Assembly: GCA_017562135.1 (NCBI GenBank)
Contig: QEYB01001664.1
Span: 62,001 to 126,000, forward strand
DNA: 64,000 bases
Origin: Dipylidium caninum
Lineage: Eukaryota; Platyhelminthes; Cestoda; Cyclophyllidea; Dipylidiidae
Direction: 5' to 3'
Shown here: piece after piece, positions 48,948 through 62,500 of the stretch
Layout of the letters: every line of letters begins with the position of its first letter
Numbering within the stretch: position 1 is the stretch's first letter
Translations under genes and position numbers: made by a program
The notes under the pieces: generated by a model
Databases searched by the model: none
The model's input: the letters and a program-made list of their open reading frames with translations, nothing else
What the model was told of the DNA's origin: nothing

Positions 48948-51623
48948 AATTGTAGCTTCCCGACAACCATTGTGCGCTCTGGGAAATGGCCAGAAACCAC
49001 CGAAGGAGTTTGATAACTTCGAACTGGTTTTTGACAGGTGGCTGGCGAGGTAGGCGCCAGTAATGTCATTTTGTAAGACTTTTAGCATCCCTGGAGGAAC
49101 ACTACCCTCCTCTAGTGGAAGTTAATAATTCTCATCGTTCGTTCGCGAGGGAGAACCGTCTTCACTACCCGAATAACTACCTTGATTCCACCGTCGATTA
49201 TAGTCACTCATTTAAAACAGAGCCTTGTACTAAAGCAGTGAACAATGAAGAGGAAGTGGACTATGTCTCAGCGAACTGTCAGTTATTGATTAATCCCTCA
49301 AATGGGAACGATGAGATGTATCAAAACCCAGATGTCAAATTGCCCTGGTCGGCTGTTATTTTAGTCAGATGCTACCAAGCCGAAAAGTCCGTCTGTCCCA
49401 TATGCTTGGATGTGCCGGTCTCGCCAAGAATGGGTCCGTGTGGCCACATCTACTGCTACCTTTGTGTCAGTTGCTACATCGCTTATGAGAATGATACAGG
49501 ATCTAAACAGTGTGCCGTCTGCAGTGCCCAATTAAGTAATAATGAACTGAAAAGGTTTACCGGTGTCTTTAGTTTGACCACTGTGTAGGGTCCGTATTTA
49601 CCCTTCTCACATTCCAAAGACGGGTGACATGATTCGACTGGTCCTGATGCGTCGTCATAAAAAATCTATTTTTCCTATGATTTCGAAGGAACTAGAAGGA
49701 AACCATGGAAATACTTCTGAAGTTGCCGATGTAGGTTCAAGATTCCTATCGCGCTTGGCAATTGTCACCAACGAAGAAACAAATAAACTTGTTGCTGATG
49801 ACATCAATTCTTTGCAAACATATCTGAAAGAGAATCAACTTGATGAACCAAATGACCTGAGACATCTCATCGCGAAGCGGATTTTGCGTAAAAGTAAGGA
49901 GGAACAAAAGCTTTTGAATAATTTCGTGGTCTCCAATGATGAATCTTTGGCTGTTCCATTGGACGCTAAACCTGAGGACTACTTCTTTTATTATCAAGGT
50001 TTTGTCAATTCCCCCTAACCCTCATTTGCTTCAGACGTCAGTGGTCATGACGTCTATTTACATAGTGTGAATTGGAGATGTCTAATGGGCGACTTCGACA
50101 TTTCAAATTTGCCTCTCGAAATCAGAGGTATAGTATTGGAAGTTGAGGACTACACTATGAGCTCAGTATGTACTATTTTTATCAGAAGCAAACTAACGAC
50201 TTTAATCCATCAGGTTCGATAAAATAGCTTTTTGTTGCTTTTCCGTAGGCTTTACGAAGTCGGTATCGCCATCTAAGACACCTGCCTCTGGGACGCAGTT
50301 TTCATATGGTGGAAATTGAGTTCAGGAGCCCAATCATTAGCAAAGATTCTCTTCTTCTAGTGTCGGAGGTTCTTGCTATTCGGGAGCATCGGCGAAAAGC
50401 AAAAGAGGCTCTTGACAAGAAGTTAACGCGAGCCAAGGAAGAGGCTGAAGATCTTATTCTATCGTTACGTAGGTCAAACTCTACATTTACCCAAGATATG
50501 ACTACTTATTCCGTAGTTTGTGAGTTTACCGGTGAATTTACATCGGTCGTCATTTGAAATAATGGTTTTGTATTTTAAATCACAGCCTTCTCTTCGAATG
50601 TGGATTTTCCACATTTCATGGTTATGTATCACGAGTTTTCCTAGCTCACATGTGACATAAGTAGTAGAAACGTGTTCTGCTGTATGACTACAACGACCAT
50701 GTGCGGCACGTTTTTCAGGGTTCTGTGTTATTTCAAGCGAGTTGGCGTCCAGTTTGTGTAAACAACTTACTGTTGAGGGTGAATTTCCTTATGTGTCTCC
50801 CGGCTTACTGTCTTCCCTCACATCATCCATGGTTAGTGTTATCAGCGTAGAGAGAGCTAAATTTTTCTTGATTTATATGGTACATATTTCAGCTTATGAG
50901 TCTCGGCCCCTGGTTCGTTTCGCTTCGGCGACGGCAGTTCCTACGGATGAAGATTTTGTTCCCCTCGAGGTCGCCATGGCGGGAGCATTGTCTTCGAATC
51001 GATATGCTTCATCACCTGTCCCGCAATCTCTATCTTTTCTCTCCACTAGCGTAAGTCGCTTAATTCATCGCTACCGCATTTGCACTTTATCAAAGTATTC
51101 ATTGGTGCTGCCTGAATTAAGTCACATTCTCCTTATTTCGATTATCCGTAGCCTTAACTGATGATCGAGTACATGTTTCTCTTATCGCGTGATACGTTCT
51201 ACGCCCACGCTTGACAATATTTTCGACAATGCTTCAACAGTTTATGATTCCATATTTTATTCATCGAGTAGGTGCTGAAGTAGATGGCAAGAGGATCTAG
51301 ATAAATTTCATCGTGTATAACTCAATTAGGCGCCATCTACCGGTGCAGCAGCTATTGCCGCCACTCCCCAAGCGGACCGTCTCGGCACCGCTTCCTACTG
51401 GTTTGATGTGCCCTCAAGGTTGCAGGAAAGTAAAATGAGTTCTTCCACATTGTGGCCTCCCCTACCTTCCTCATCGCATTGCCTCGCATCTTCCACCCGT
51501 GCACATGACATACTTGTGAGCCCTGAGAGTTCTGGAGAAGCAGGCTCCCAACCGAAGTCTCGACGTAAAAAGCGTCGCGACAAAAGAGCCAAGCAGTTGA
51601 ACAATGCGCTGTTCGAGCATTGA
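48948..51623 (+). CDS. RNF10: RING finger protein 10 homologue
   Basis: RNF10 is a RING E3 ubiquitin ligase, reported to act on 40S ribosomal proteins at stalled ribosomes. Exons: about 48948-49026 (uncertain), about 49086-49554, 49589-49998, 50035-50165, 50249-50468, 50719-50835, 50893-51050, 51330-51623. Before the RING it has YVSANCQLLI, matching the family's ANCQF motif. The C3HC4 RING has all ligands: CPIC, then PCGHIYCYLC, then CAVC. Exon 49589 begins IYPSHIPKTGDMIRLVLMRR, and the family's conserved block follows as YFFYYQDVSGHDVYLHSVNW then YRHLRHLPLGRSFHMVEIEF. A charged helix (REHRRKAKEALDKKL) and a Lys/Arg-rich C-terminus ending RAKQLNNALFEH close the protein. The 5' end is unresolved: no start ATG could be linked, and the joint between 49026 and 49097 is ambiguous. 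Two introns are only 34 and 36 nt long. Confidence 0.85.
49555..49588 (+). other. 34-nt intron in RNF10
   Basis: It starts gtttaccgg and ends gtgtag, and contains an in-frame stop. The flanks read ...SNNELKR and VRIYPSHIP, contiguous in the RNF10 alignment just behind the RING. Phase 2 on both sides. Confidence 0.8.
49999..50034 (+). other. 36-nt intron in RNF10
   Basis: It starts gttttgtc and ends tgcttcag with a good pyrimidine tract. The flanks read DYFFYYQ and DVSGHDVYLH, contiguous with the conserved FYQxxDGQxxFLHPVN block of RNF10. Phase 1 on both sides. Confidence 0.85.
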
Positions 51624-53593
51624 CACACACTGACATTGCTAGTTCACTTGCCATCGTCTTTGCCGAAGTGTTGAGTTGCCTTGATCTTCTCTCCCTTTTC
51701 TCGCCCCCCATTTCTGTGATATGAGTCTGTGCGTCCCGTGGAGATGAACGCATTTCTAATTGCCGTTATTTTATTACTCCTATCTCATGTCTGCATCTAC
51801 CTCCCCGCACCCCTTGTCAATTGACGTAGACATTCTCTCGTCTTCCATGACATGAGTCCGTTTCGTGGAGAGCTTCGCGAACAATTGGCACGAGGACGGC
51901 ACCTCTGAAGACGAAGACGCTTGGTAAGAACGCGCCGGGAAATTTGGGGAGGTGACTTGAATTAACATAGATCTTGATTTTTTGGGTTATTCCACTTCAA
52001 ATAAAGTTAGTAGGTGGATGTCTTGCCTTCTTCGTTCACTTAGCTGTTTTTATTATGGGTATTGGTTAATGGAGTCCGGGCTTTATTGTTTGGTGAGGTC
52101 AGAATGATCTCTATCAGAAAGCGCAATTTGTTCACATTCAACTCTTTTTCTGCATCGGCGAGCAATGAGCACAATTTGATTCATGATAAGTAGATTAAGT
52201 GTGATCACGGTTTTAATGTCAACAAATCTCTCCATTACTCCCAGTTGTTCATTTCCCACCGTACACCGTTTGTGTACTAGGGGATCCCCATTCGGCCCTG
52301 TGCGGGATATCATACCTGGGGTGGAGACGTGGGCTACAACAAACTAACCTTAGTTGTTGGACGACGCACAGTTTTCACCGCAGACTTGATTTTGTATTTC
52401 TCCCGGAAAGGGTTTAACAGTCCACACTTCGTTTCGGTAACACTGTGATGGAAGGGAGAGCAGAAGTACAGTACATTTATTTTCGGCTATAAGCTCCTTA
52501 TAAGAGCTTTTAAGCTGTCTTAGGGAGATTTCGATGGAGGACGGTGAGTCCAATTATTTCCGGTTTCTTGTAATATTAGATAAGGAAGTCCGCACCGTTT
52601 GGACCTCTATTAATTTGGGTCGAAAGAATAAGTGGTGCAATTTAGATGTTTGATTAACCATCTATTTCGTTGTGTACTTGGTCTCCGCGAAAGAGAAGCT
52701 TGAGTGGTTTAAGCAAATTCTTATGACCGAGAAAAATGTGATTTAAACCTGGGTGGCGGGTTTTATTCGCTTCAGAAAGTTTTCGTTGAAAAATTAACTT
52801 GGATTACATGGCCATATTGCGTGAATGTTCTAGTGCTTTAGTGAAAGCCGTTCCTTACCTCTATCTCATTTTAATAATTCAACATAGTATCTAGGCCCCG
52901 GGTGCGTCGGTGTCCGATTTGACAATGAAATATCAATGAGACAGGAGTTATAATACTCTGCATGTTTCGATTTCTAAAAATTCATTGATGGGAAAAACAG
53001 TTTCAAGGGGTGAATACTTCGAAAACCTTGACTAACTTATCAGCCGTGGCGCTACCTTTAGAGTTACCCCGAGGAAAATCGAGCACAAGATACAATGGTT
53101 CTCTTATTACTCACATAATTTGGATCTGCTAGGGGTTAAAAATTGATTCCAAATTGCCTACCACAATCCGTAAGAATTCTTGGAGCCTAAGAGAGCTAAA
53201 TCTTTTCATCATCTGGTGGGCAGATTGATAGAAAGTTGCTTGTGGTCGAAATTGGATATCGTCGGCTGCTCTTTAGAGTAGTTAGGTTTATTGATCATGC
53301 ACTTATGTCCCCGTTCAACTCCACCACAACTGATTGATATGTCTGGCACAGGTTAAGCAATGTACAGTGTGAGGGATTATATTACTTCTAGGCTTTTCTT
53401 AGGGTAAGCATCGGATTGATTATGCGCTGTTTGCCTGCGGAACACGTGTTCTACTTCGCTGGCCGCTATAGATGCCGTATAAATCGTGTCAAGTATGTTT
53501 GTTTCTTCAAAAATAAAATTTGCTCATAGACCACGAAGGTAATCGAAAAATTAATATGCTGCGATATATTGACACTACTTGAAGTTTTCCTAG
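51624..53593. other. Spacer between RNF10 and APPBP2
   Basis: An AATAAA at 52000-52005 is the likely RNF10 polyadenylation signal, about 380 bases after the stop. At 52534 an ATG (MED) is followed by a perfect gtgagt donor and could be the first coding exon of APPBP2, but I could not find the exon needed to join it to 53594. No other gene is seen. Confidence 0.4.
52000..52005 (+). terminator. AATAAA polyadenylation signal, probably RNF10
   Basis: The first canonical hexamer downstream of the RNF10 stop codon at 51621-51623. Confidence 0.45.
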
Positions 53594-56500
53594 GCTGGAT
53601 GGCATCTACTTAGCCTATTACAAGACAAGCCTTAGTAGCCTAATCTCACACATGGGTGAAATAAACTCTCCTCTGTTGGAACTGTTTTCGCTGGCAATAT
53701 GCGATGTAGATGATGAAAACCCCCTGTTCCAAAAAATTGACACCTCTTTCCTGAACGTTCGAAAGCTATTGTCCTTTCAGTCGGTGGATGATTTCCGGGT
53801 GTTTTTCCAGCCCGAGGACTTTGAGACCACTGAAGATGTTACGACAATATACGGCCGAATTAAGTCCTGTCCCATCTCACGGAGGTTGCTTAAGCATTTT
53901 ATGAGACGTGGGCTCTCTCTGAAGTGTCTCAGCGCCTTTCATCTATCTTTAAATGAAACTCTGCCTGGTGGTCTGGAGAGCTTACTGAAAATGCCCGATA
54001 ATTTAGCCTTGGTGATTTTATCCGTAATTGAGCTTCCAAGATCGTACATTAAATTTAGAACTTCTTCGTCTTCTGGTTCCCTATGGGGCATTACAAGTTT
54101 CTACGCCATGAAGGTGCTCTTCAAAGTGTCAATCTTGTCCATGAATTTCTTTCAGATTTAACCGTATTTGAATCGCTCTACGATTCCATAAAGTCAGTTT
54201 GTTTTGCCTGTTAATTTGCACTATTCAGGGACGAACAACATTTCATCTACTCCTGGATGCAACACTCTTGGTTTTGTGAGTGATTGGCCAAAGTTGTTTG
54301 ATTATTTCGCAGTTGCTTTTAAATGCCCTATTTCAAACCATTTCCTCTCGGACAACATTTGCATTTTTTTGGTCTTGCAACTTTAGTGGACAATGAAGCA
54401 GATCCGCCATGGCGAAAACATGCAATATCCGATCGACTAGTTGAGAACGTCCAAGAATCTCTGCGATTATACTCAAAGGACCTTTCGTCCTTAATCTCCG
54501 TGGCTAAAATCTCCATGAAGGTTGCAAAATTCCTCTACGATGCTTCGGAATTTACACACGCTTTTCGCACCTCCTACATGACTTTCAAAGTCAGTTCATG
54601 CTTTCTCCTTAGCTAATCCGGATCTGGAGATGATCTCTCTTCGTTGGGAATATGAATCCCTATGTGTGTAAGCTATATTTAAACTATATTTAGTTATTTT
54701 TGACTTAAGATCCTGTGTTTGTCGTAGAAGTCACCGTGCCCGTCCATACCACTAAATAAGATTTAGATATGAAACCATATGTCTTGTAGTGTACTACAGT
54801 CAATGAACGCCTACGCCATGTATCTGGAGCCAGAGCATCGAGAAATCCTCTACAAGATAGCACCACAAGTTTTCCTGAGAATAAACCAGTTGGGTCTGAG
54901 CAGTGCCACCGACACCACTGCCGAGGCGCAGCTCCTGGCTTCGGTACCGCGAAGCGATGACAGCTCGGGTTTTGGCGAGGCCTCTCGACCCTCTCTTTCT
55001 CGCCAGGAACAATGGCCAAGATTATTCACCATGCACCGAACCCCTCTGCTGGAGATTCGCTCTCTATTTCTCCTTCTGTAAGAATTTCATTGAATCTTTG
55101 TTTCCTACACTCTTACGGTGCGTTTCCCATAACGCTGTAATGTAAAACTGAAAGATCTACTGATTTTTGCATCATGAATACTAAAATGATTTCTATCTTA
55201 ATTACTTCCTTTCCTAGGTAGGTCCTTATTTCTGTAGAAACCTTCAGAAAATACTAGTCACATAACTGCTTGTGCTGTTAATTGAACTTATTAGCACCAT
55301 CAGTTATTGTCTTTTCTTGTACATTATTTATGTTCGATTGGAATTGGGGCATTTTTCTTTGCCCCCAGATAGCACTTGAGGCTTCTCGAGGCCCTAGAAT
55401 TTTCTCCATCCATTCTCGAATGTCCTTGTTATGAATCACCTTTCTTATGGCACCTTCTCCCAGGTTTTGTTTATACAGCGCTTCTTGGCAGGCAATTTTT
55501 TCAAACAATTCTCTTCCTTATTCCATTTCTTTTTTTTCTACTAAAGCCGTCATCGTTGCAATCTTGTAGCTCATTTTCATTCCTTTTCGATATTTTTACT
55601 GACCTAGACACGCCGTGTTGTATTTGAGGAAGGAGGGGTTCATTCCATTGAAGACTCATCTGAGTCATCATGAGTTACTCATGAGCCCCTATTATTTTCC
55701 CTCATTTGACTCTGTATACTCTCGAGGAACTTGATTTAATGGCCACTTACGTATAACTATGCGCTACGAATTATTATTAGTGAAGCGTCCGCTGACGAAC
55801 GTCAAAGCTCTCTCCCCGCGGCACCGTGTATGGTGCCTTATTGTCGTACGGGTAATGCTGGAGTCATTGTAATTTTCCACCCTTTTTTCATGCTGCGACA
55901 GAAGTTCCTTCACCAATTAATCTTGTTTTGTTTTTACACTAACCATCTCACTTCTATTTTCAAAATTTACTTCGAAGTCGACGTTTATTGACAGTCTCTA
56001 CAATTCATTCTTCTCTCAACCTCGGACGTTGCTTTAATTTTATTTTTTTCCCAATGAGGCTACATTACTATTTCAGAGTCTTTTTTGTTAATCACTTTTT
56101 AATGCCCTTTGAAATACCTCTTTAAATTTTTTGTGAATTTTGTAAGCCGTCACCAAAATTATTCTTGTATGGTGATTGATATTTATCTTCTTAGTCGAAA
56201 TCATGTTAGTGGCAGTAAGAACAGCTTTGCTCGATTCATACTGACTTTATATACATCTGTCGTTAGGTTCAAGGGTCAGACCCTATCAGTTCCACCTCAC
56301 TGATCTCACAGGTGACTTCGCCTATAACATTATGCCCTTTTATTACCGCCTCAACACCCATCTTTGTTGGTCAATAGGCTGAAGGGGAGCGGGGAGAGGG
56401 AGAACTAGAAAATTCAGGGCACTCCTTTGTGGCATGTGACAACATTAACTCGCTTACTCCCGTTGTTGTTCTTGTGTTTCATCTCAAATCCCTTGTTAGA

Positions 56501-59500
56501 ATCGCCAATTACTTCATATTGCATTTACCAGATTTGTGTTTCAGTTAGACAGGCTTACTGGTTCCGGTGACTCCGTCTTGAAAGCCTTCCCTCTTATCAT
56601 GAAAAGCGACCATACCCGCTCGTGTACGCCCGAATTTCTCGCTGTTTTTCATAGTACGCTAGTCTGGTCCATATGAAATATCCTTTACTGCCAATATCAG
56701 AGTACTTTCAGTTTTCTTACTCATTTTTACATTAAATCCTCTATCTCTTGTTCACTACTTGTTATTATAAAAGTGCCCCTTATTTGTTCTAGCTGTCCGT
56801 ATTTTTGTTCTTTTTCGGTGATCTTTGTCTTACTTCAACTTGACAAAGCCGGTTACGTTCGCCTTAATCACTTCTTACCCTTCTTAACCCTCATTCAATT
56901 GGTACCATTGATATGCCACTTCACAGCTTTCCAACACAATTTTTGGCAAAACCCATTTTCATCAACTAAAACTTTACAATTGACGGGGCCAACCTTCGTG
57001 AATGCCCTAGTTTCTCCCGACAACCGCGAAGGTATGCTTTTGGTCCGCTAGTATTACTGAACCTGCTTTTCTCTCTTCAACCTTTTTAGTTGTATTCCTA
57101 TGACACACATCCCGTGGAACTTAGTGTTTTTAGTTTTTTACTGTGTCACCTTTTTTGTTCGTATGACGTTCTCATGACTCAGAGAACCAGGACGATATCA
57201 CCCGACCTTATCGCAGTAAGAGTGCAAGATAAATAGAATTTCCATTTGCTTACTTATCTATTGACAAGTCTGTTAACTGGTCTGTACAAATATTATACTG
57301 ATCTGTGTATAATTGAAGCATGATCTGGTTGCTCTCCTCAGGTACGTCGAACTCATTCTGAGGTGGGAGTCAAGAAGTTTGAGGCCACAGACTGTGTTGA
57401 CACCCTTCCTGTAAACGCTTTAAACTTGGAACGGAAGGGGGAGGAATGTGAGCCATCTCCGAAGTCTGTGGTTGAAGTGCTGACCACCGAAGAGAACGGA
57501 GATGACGATACGGAATTAATGAATCTCTTGCTACGACCAGACATCGTTTCTTCTAGGACCAACAGTCCTGAATTTAATCATCCCATTTGTATGGCTTTTG
57601 GGCATGTGGAGTTGGGAACCTTTTACTATGCACTCTGCAACTATCGTCTCGCATTTCGATTTGCAATGATGGCACTTGAGCAAATTAAGACATTGCCGTG
57701 TGCTCCTCGTGTAGTAGTTCAAGTATTACGGCTGGTCTACCGTATATCCATCATCCAACGGAAGTATGCCTTAGGTGTGAAAATCATCAAATGGCTTGCA
57801 AAATACACCAGGTATGTGCGTTTTCTTGTGTGTATGGATATTCTAATTGCTGTAATATTTGAATTACTGCCATACGTGCCGGGTGTGATGTAGGAAGTCT
57901 TAACCCCCACCCGAGGGCATTTTGCCTGATTTTAAGATCTTTATTTCGTCTAGAGATAATATCGGTTCGCACAATATACTCTACGCAAATATCCTCCTCG
58001 ACTACGGCTGTCTTCTCCTCAATATTGATAATACCACAAAAGCGGCTGAACTTTACCGAGTAAGTCGCCGGGTAATCTGCTACGCACAGAGTAATGCCGT
58101 TTCTTAATCCTATCAGGTAACTTGGCTCTCCAGGAGCCGAAGTGGTGCGTTATGAGATAATGCTTAATATTTCTATGTGGACGTTTTGCAATTCTCCTCA
58201 GGTTTATCTGTTAATTTGGCTTCTGGAACCACTTCACTTGTTACTGTGATTGTCTTACAACGGGTCCAATTGACTCTGCCTTCCTCTAAGCCCATTAAGT
58301 TTTTCGTTTTTATTCGAATGTTTTAACCGGCACATGCAAACAAAATAAAATTATGGATACCTTCTAGTCGGAGCAGTGAATCTCCACCATCCGCATAGTT
58401 CTATAAAATTGAAGTCAGACGAAGAAAGGGAGTTGCGGGTCCATTTTTGAAATGTCACAATCACGGACCTCAAAATGCTTCATTGTCGCCTCACAGTCTA
58501 AATGGTATTAGTAAAGAGTACGCTCATGCTACGTACTCTTCTATCACATGACATGTACATTTGTGTGTGCCTGTTTGTGGGTGTGCATGCGCCATGAACT
58601 GAACTAGCCCTGCATACCACCGACATACCATATGTTTTGATTTATCTCTGTCAAGAAGGATGGAGATTTAATTTTTTTGTCTGTTTACGTTATTCCCGTC
58701 GATATCCACTGCGTGTAGACAACTAGGGCTAGGAGTCTAGCAGCTCACCTCCCGTAAAATTTTCGTCTCACCGCATTTGGAAGTTTTTTTTATTTATTCC
58801 TGCACTTCCCATCCTTTAAATTCCTTCCCATCTCCTTCGTGAAGTTTGTATCAATCCTCGGAGAGGATAGCACCATTAAATCAATGTTCCATGCTCTCAC
58901 GAAACATATTTCTTACTTTTGTCTACTTAAACTGCCATTAAAAGTGAGTATTATAGGATTTATTTTTCTTTCATCTTCCATCCCCTTTATTACATTGATA
59001 GGGGCATTGAAGTAGGCAAGGAAGTAAATTTACTTTCAGTGAAGCCATGTTTCCTTATCAGATGTCTCCCCACTTGTTTCCCCATTCCAACCATTGAATT
59101 ACCGCGCCTTCGAAGGTGGCTATTGGCAAAAAAATGCGAACGCAAAGCAAGTGTATGACTATGTTTATTAAAAATATTGGAGCCAGCCGAGACCTAAACC
59201 CTTCGGTGGCTTTGCTTCTGGCCCCCAAACATGCCCTCACCTGTGCACACCCGGAACGCCTTTGTTGTGGTGAGGCGAGGAATTTGTTTGAATCGGGTCA
59301 GTCCTAGTGTAACGCAACCACGTGGTGTTTGCTACTCTTCTTTATTTGTTGAAACTCAGCTGATCCCACCAAGTCAGTAACCACGTTGTATTGGTTAATT
59401 TCTCTTCTTACTACCTTCTGCTTTATATATATGTTGGCTTTCTTCTTAATTGTTAAACTGAGTCCCGATTTTAATGCGAAACTGTTGTTCTTTATTGATA

Positions 59501-62500
59501 AATTGTGTAAATACACTCAATTGTATTTTAAAATTAATCCGTGTGGTTTCCATGTTCTCACTCGAAAGGTTTCCACTCGGTTGGCAAAATCCGGATGTAT
59601 TGTTTACCTATTAGCTAAAATTTTCAACTGTTTCACGGCAACGTCACCTTAACTTTGCATTTTGAGAACTCCAGAGTGGGTGCGTGTACTTAATAAACAA
59701 ATAGACCATGAATGTACCATTGTGCGGTGCTAACATGAACGTGGACATTTACCTACAGCATCATCCCATTAGCCTGTCGTTCATTTCTTTGGTTCATTTG
59801 GGAGTCAATACATGATGGTAAGTATGCTTGTTTACTTGGACTTTCTTTGGCGAGAAATGGATTGTAAATATGAAGTTCTACGTTAGGCGACACTAGATTG
59901 CTATCCTTCAGCGTCAAAAATTACCTATTACCTCTGCCGACTTGGGCAGATTATATTCGATGACCAATTAGCAAATATGGCAATGATTAAACTGTCAAAA
60001 GCATTTGTCTTTCCTTTTACTGAAGTGGAAATATTTTCTCAATTAGAAAAATTAGAAATATGGAAAGCGACTTTCAACTATCCCTTCACCCATTTCACTT
60101 TGCACTTCATCTGAATGAATGTCGTTAACTGTCACTTGACAATCCGCATTTCCAATAGTTAAACCAATCGAGTGTGCTGTAAGTATATGTTCTATTTCGT
60201 AAGTACCTGTGGGCAGCGGTCGTAAGAAGCCGGGTAGTAGGGCTACACCAAGTGCGAACTAAACTGTATTAGACGGTTATTTGTAGGTGTTTGCCGATCG
60301 CTTTCTGTTAACCTTTTTTGCAGACGCAGCTTGTGTACACAGTCTTGCTACCGAAATTCTTGAACCCGGTGACCTTTTTGAGACATTGACAATGATTCAC
60401 ACAGATGCATCGATGTCCGATTTATCTCTCTCGAAAATCTGTGAAGCACTATCTTAGTTTTTTGTGTTAGGAGGTTAGCCTCTGTCCATTCCGTTTTAAC
60501 TCTTACAGATTGGTCTGTCAATGGTGGTAGACTGTCTTCCCGGATTAAGCGTGGCGGCTTCACTGGCATTAGAAGACTTGGCTTACGCCTACTACGTGCT
60601 AGAGTACACCTCGGGTGAGTTCGAATTCGCCCTGAGCTGCGCTGACAATGCCATTGACATCCTGAATCGACTTGGCCATCAGTCGTGCATGCAGGCAGCT
60701 TCCGCCAATCGGGTGAAAGGTCAGTATGTTTTCCTTGCCTTTGTCCTTTCTCGTCTGTCTGGTCTTCCATTCATCTATCCACTTCGCCTCTCCCTCTTTG
60801 CCTCTGCCTTCTTTTGGGTTTGAGAGAACCACCTTAACAGTGTAATGATATCGGCTGACAGCAATAAGATTGAAACACTTCAAAGTTAGTATGCAATTAA
60901 TTCTAGTTCTCTTGTTTGGTGTCTCACCGCGCAAAATGAAATTATAGGACTAATGAAATACGTTTAAGATGCCTAACCACACTACCCTAATAATTTTTCA
61001 TTGGCAAATTATTTTCTATGGCATTTACACTGGCCCTGAAAAAGTATTGAAGGTAGTTTTATTCTCACTCAGTCAGGAATCTTATATTGGTGATCTTTTT
61101 TTAAGATCGTTGGCAGAAAATGCAGAAATAGATTGTTGTAATCTCAGCTCTCCCTGTGTTAATTACGGGTTAAAGACTATGTATTGGGTTCAAAGGTAGT
61201 CACTTCTGTACTTTTCGACAAAAACTCAATTTACTTTCCTTTAGACAAACGAATGTCTTTATAATTTTATGGCTTACTTTTTTAACCTCTCCTTATCCTC
61301 TAAAATGACAACTAGGTTTCCCTTTCCTAAACAATATCTACCATGACGAAGGTGGGGCAAGATTGTGGCAGCGTTTGGTAAATGACCATTTAAGTGATTT
61401 CGTTTTTAGACGCTGCTGATTTAGAAGTAGAACACCCTTCTTTCCTTGAGATTACCTAAGGGATTTCAGCTAAAAAAGTTCGGTGGCTAGCCGCTTCTGC
61501 AACCGCGTAGGCGTTGGGCGGCATAACATCGTTCACAAAATTTTCCTACCCAACCCGGTGGGGAGCATTTTTCGAGATCACCATTGAAAGGAACACTTCT
61601 GCACTCTCTCACGGGGCGCTTTTTTGGAGATGTAGAAAGTGCGGAAAGGGCGTTTTAGACTGTCTTAATGTTTTACCTATTTCCTATCCGTAGCTCTGAT
61701 CTTGGAGGAAATTGCAATTGATGACGGCAACCCGGAGGTGATGCAAGCGAAATTAATGGACGCCAGAAACCTCCACATACTCTCATTGGACCTGTGCGAA
61801 AAGGTTAGTTTACTTTGCCCTTCTGATTGGCCAAAAATTCCACACCCATTACTAATATCTCATGGTTGCTTCTTTTTCGGTTTGAAATAAGTTTGTCTCG
61901 ATACACGATATCTGAATCCAGACTCATTCGCCTTGCTTCATCGGTACATTTACTCTCCTGCTAGTTGTTAATCCCCTCCTCAGTTTGTCACCGATCAGTC
62001 TTCCGTTTTTCAGACCTTCGGTGTATGGAACATCCAGACAGCCAAGCATTTTGGTAACCTCGGTCGCCTTTTTCAATCCCTAGAACACAATCAGGAAAGC
62101 CTTTTTATATTTTTACTGCCTCTGATCGACTAGCTTGCAGGTCACAATACTCTAGCTTAGTTTCCTTTTCAACGTGAGGATTTGACAGTAATACAATTTA
62201 TTGTAGGTAGAGATGTTATCGTTTCACTAAGATTGACCCCTTTATAGGGGGTCCCCTTTGTCTATCATCATCTCATTCCATACACTTTAATTATACTCTG
62301 CCTCGTTATTCATTATTTCAGACAGCGGAGGAGATGCACTTGAAAGCCATCATGATTAAGGAACGTCTTCTGGGTCCAAACGACTTTGAAGTCGGTCTCA
62401 GCATTGGTCATTTGGCCAGTCTCTACAGTTACCAGATGAATATGTATGATAAGGCGGAGGCACTCTACCTTAGATCCATTCAAATTAGTAAGCCGTGTGC

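Noticed and set aside
51352..51753. Minus-strand frame of 133 codons over the last RNF10 exon
   Set aside because: Antisense shadow of the RNF10 exon, which is supported by phase and composition.
60334..60458. Open stretch behind a cttttttgcag acceptor reading AACVHSLATEILEPGDLFET, a possible APPBP2 exon
   Set aside because: The exons at 57954-58059 and 60509-60719 join in phase and match the human protein without a gap, so there is no place for it. It ends in a stop without a usable donor. It could be an alternative exon.
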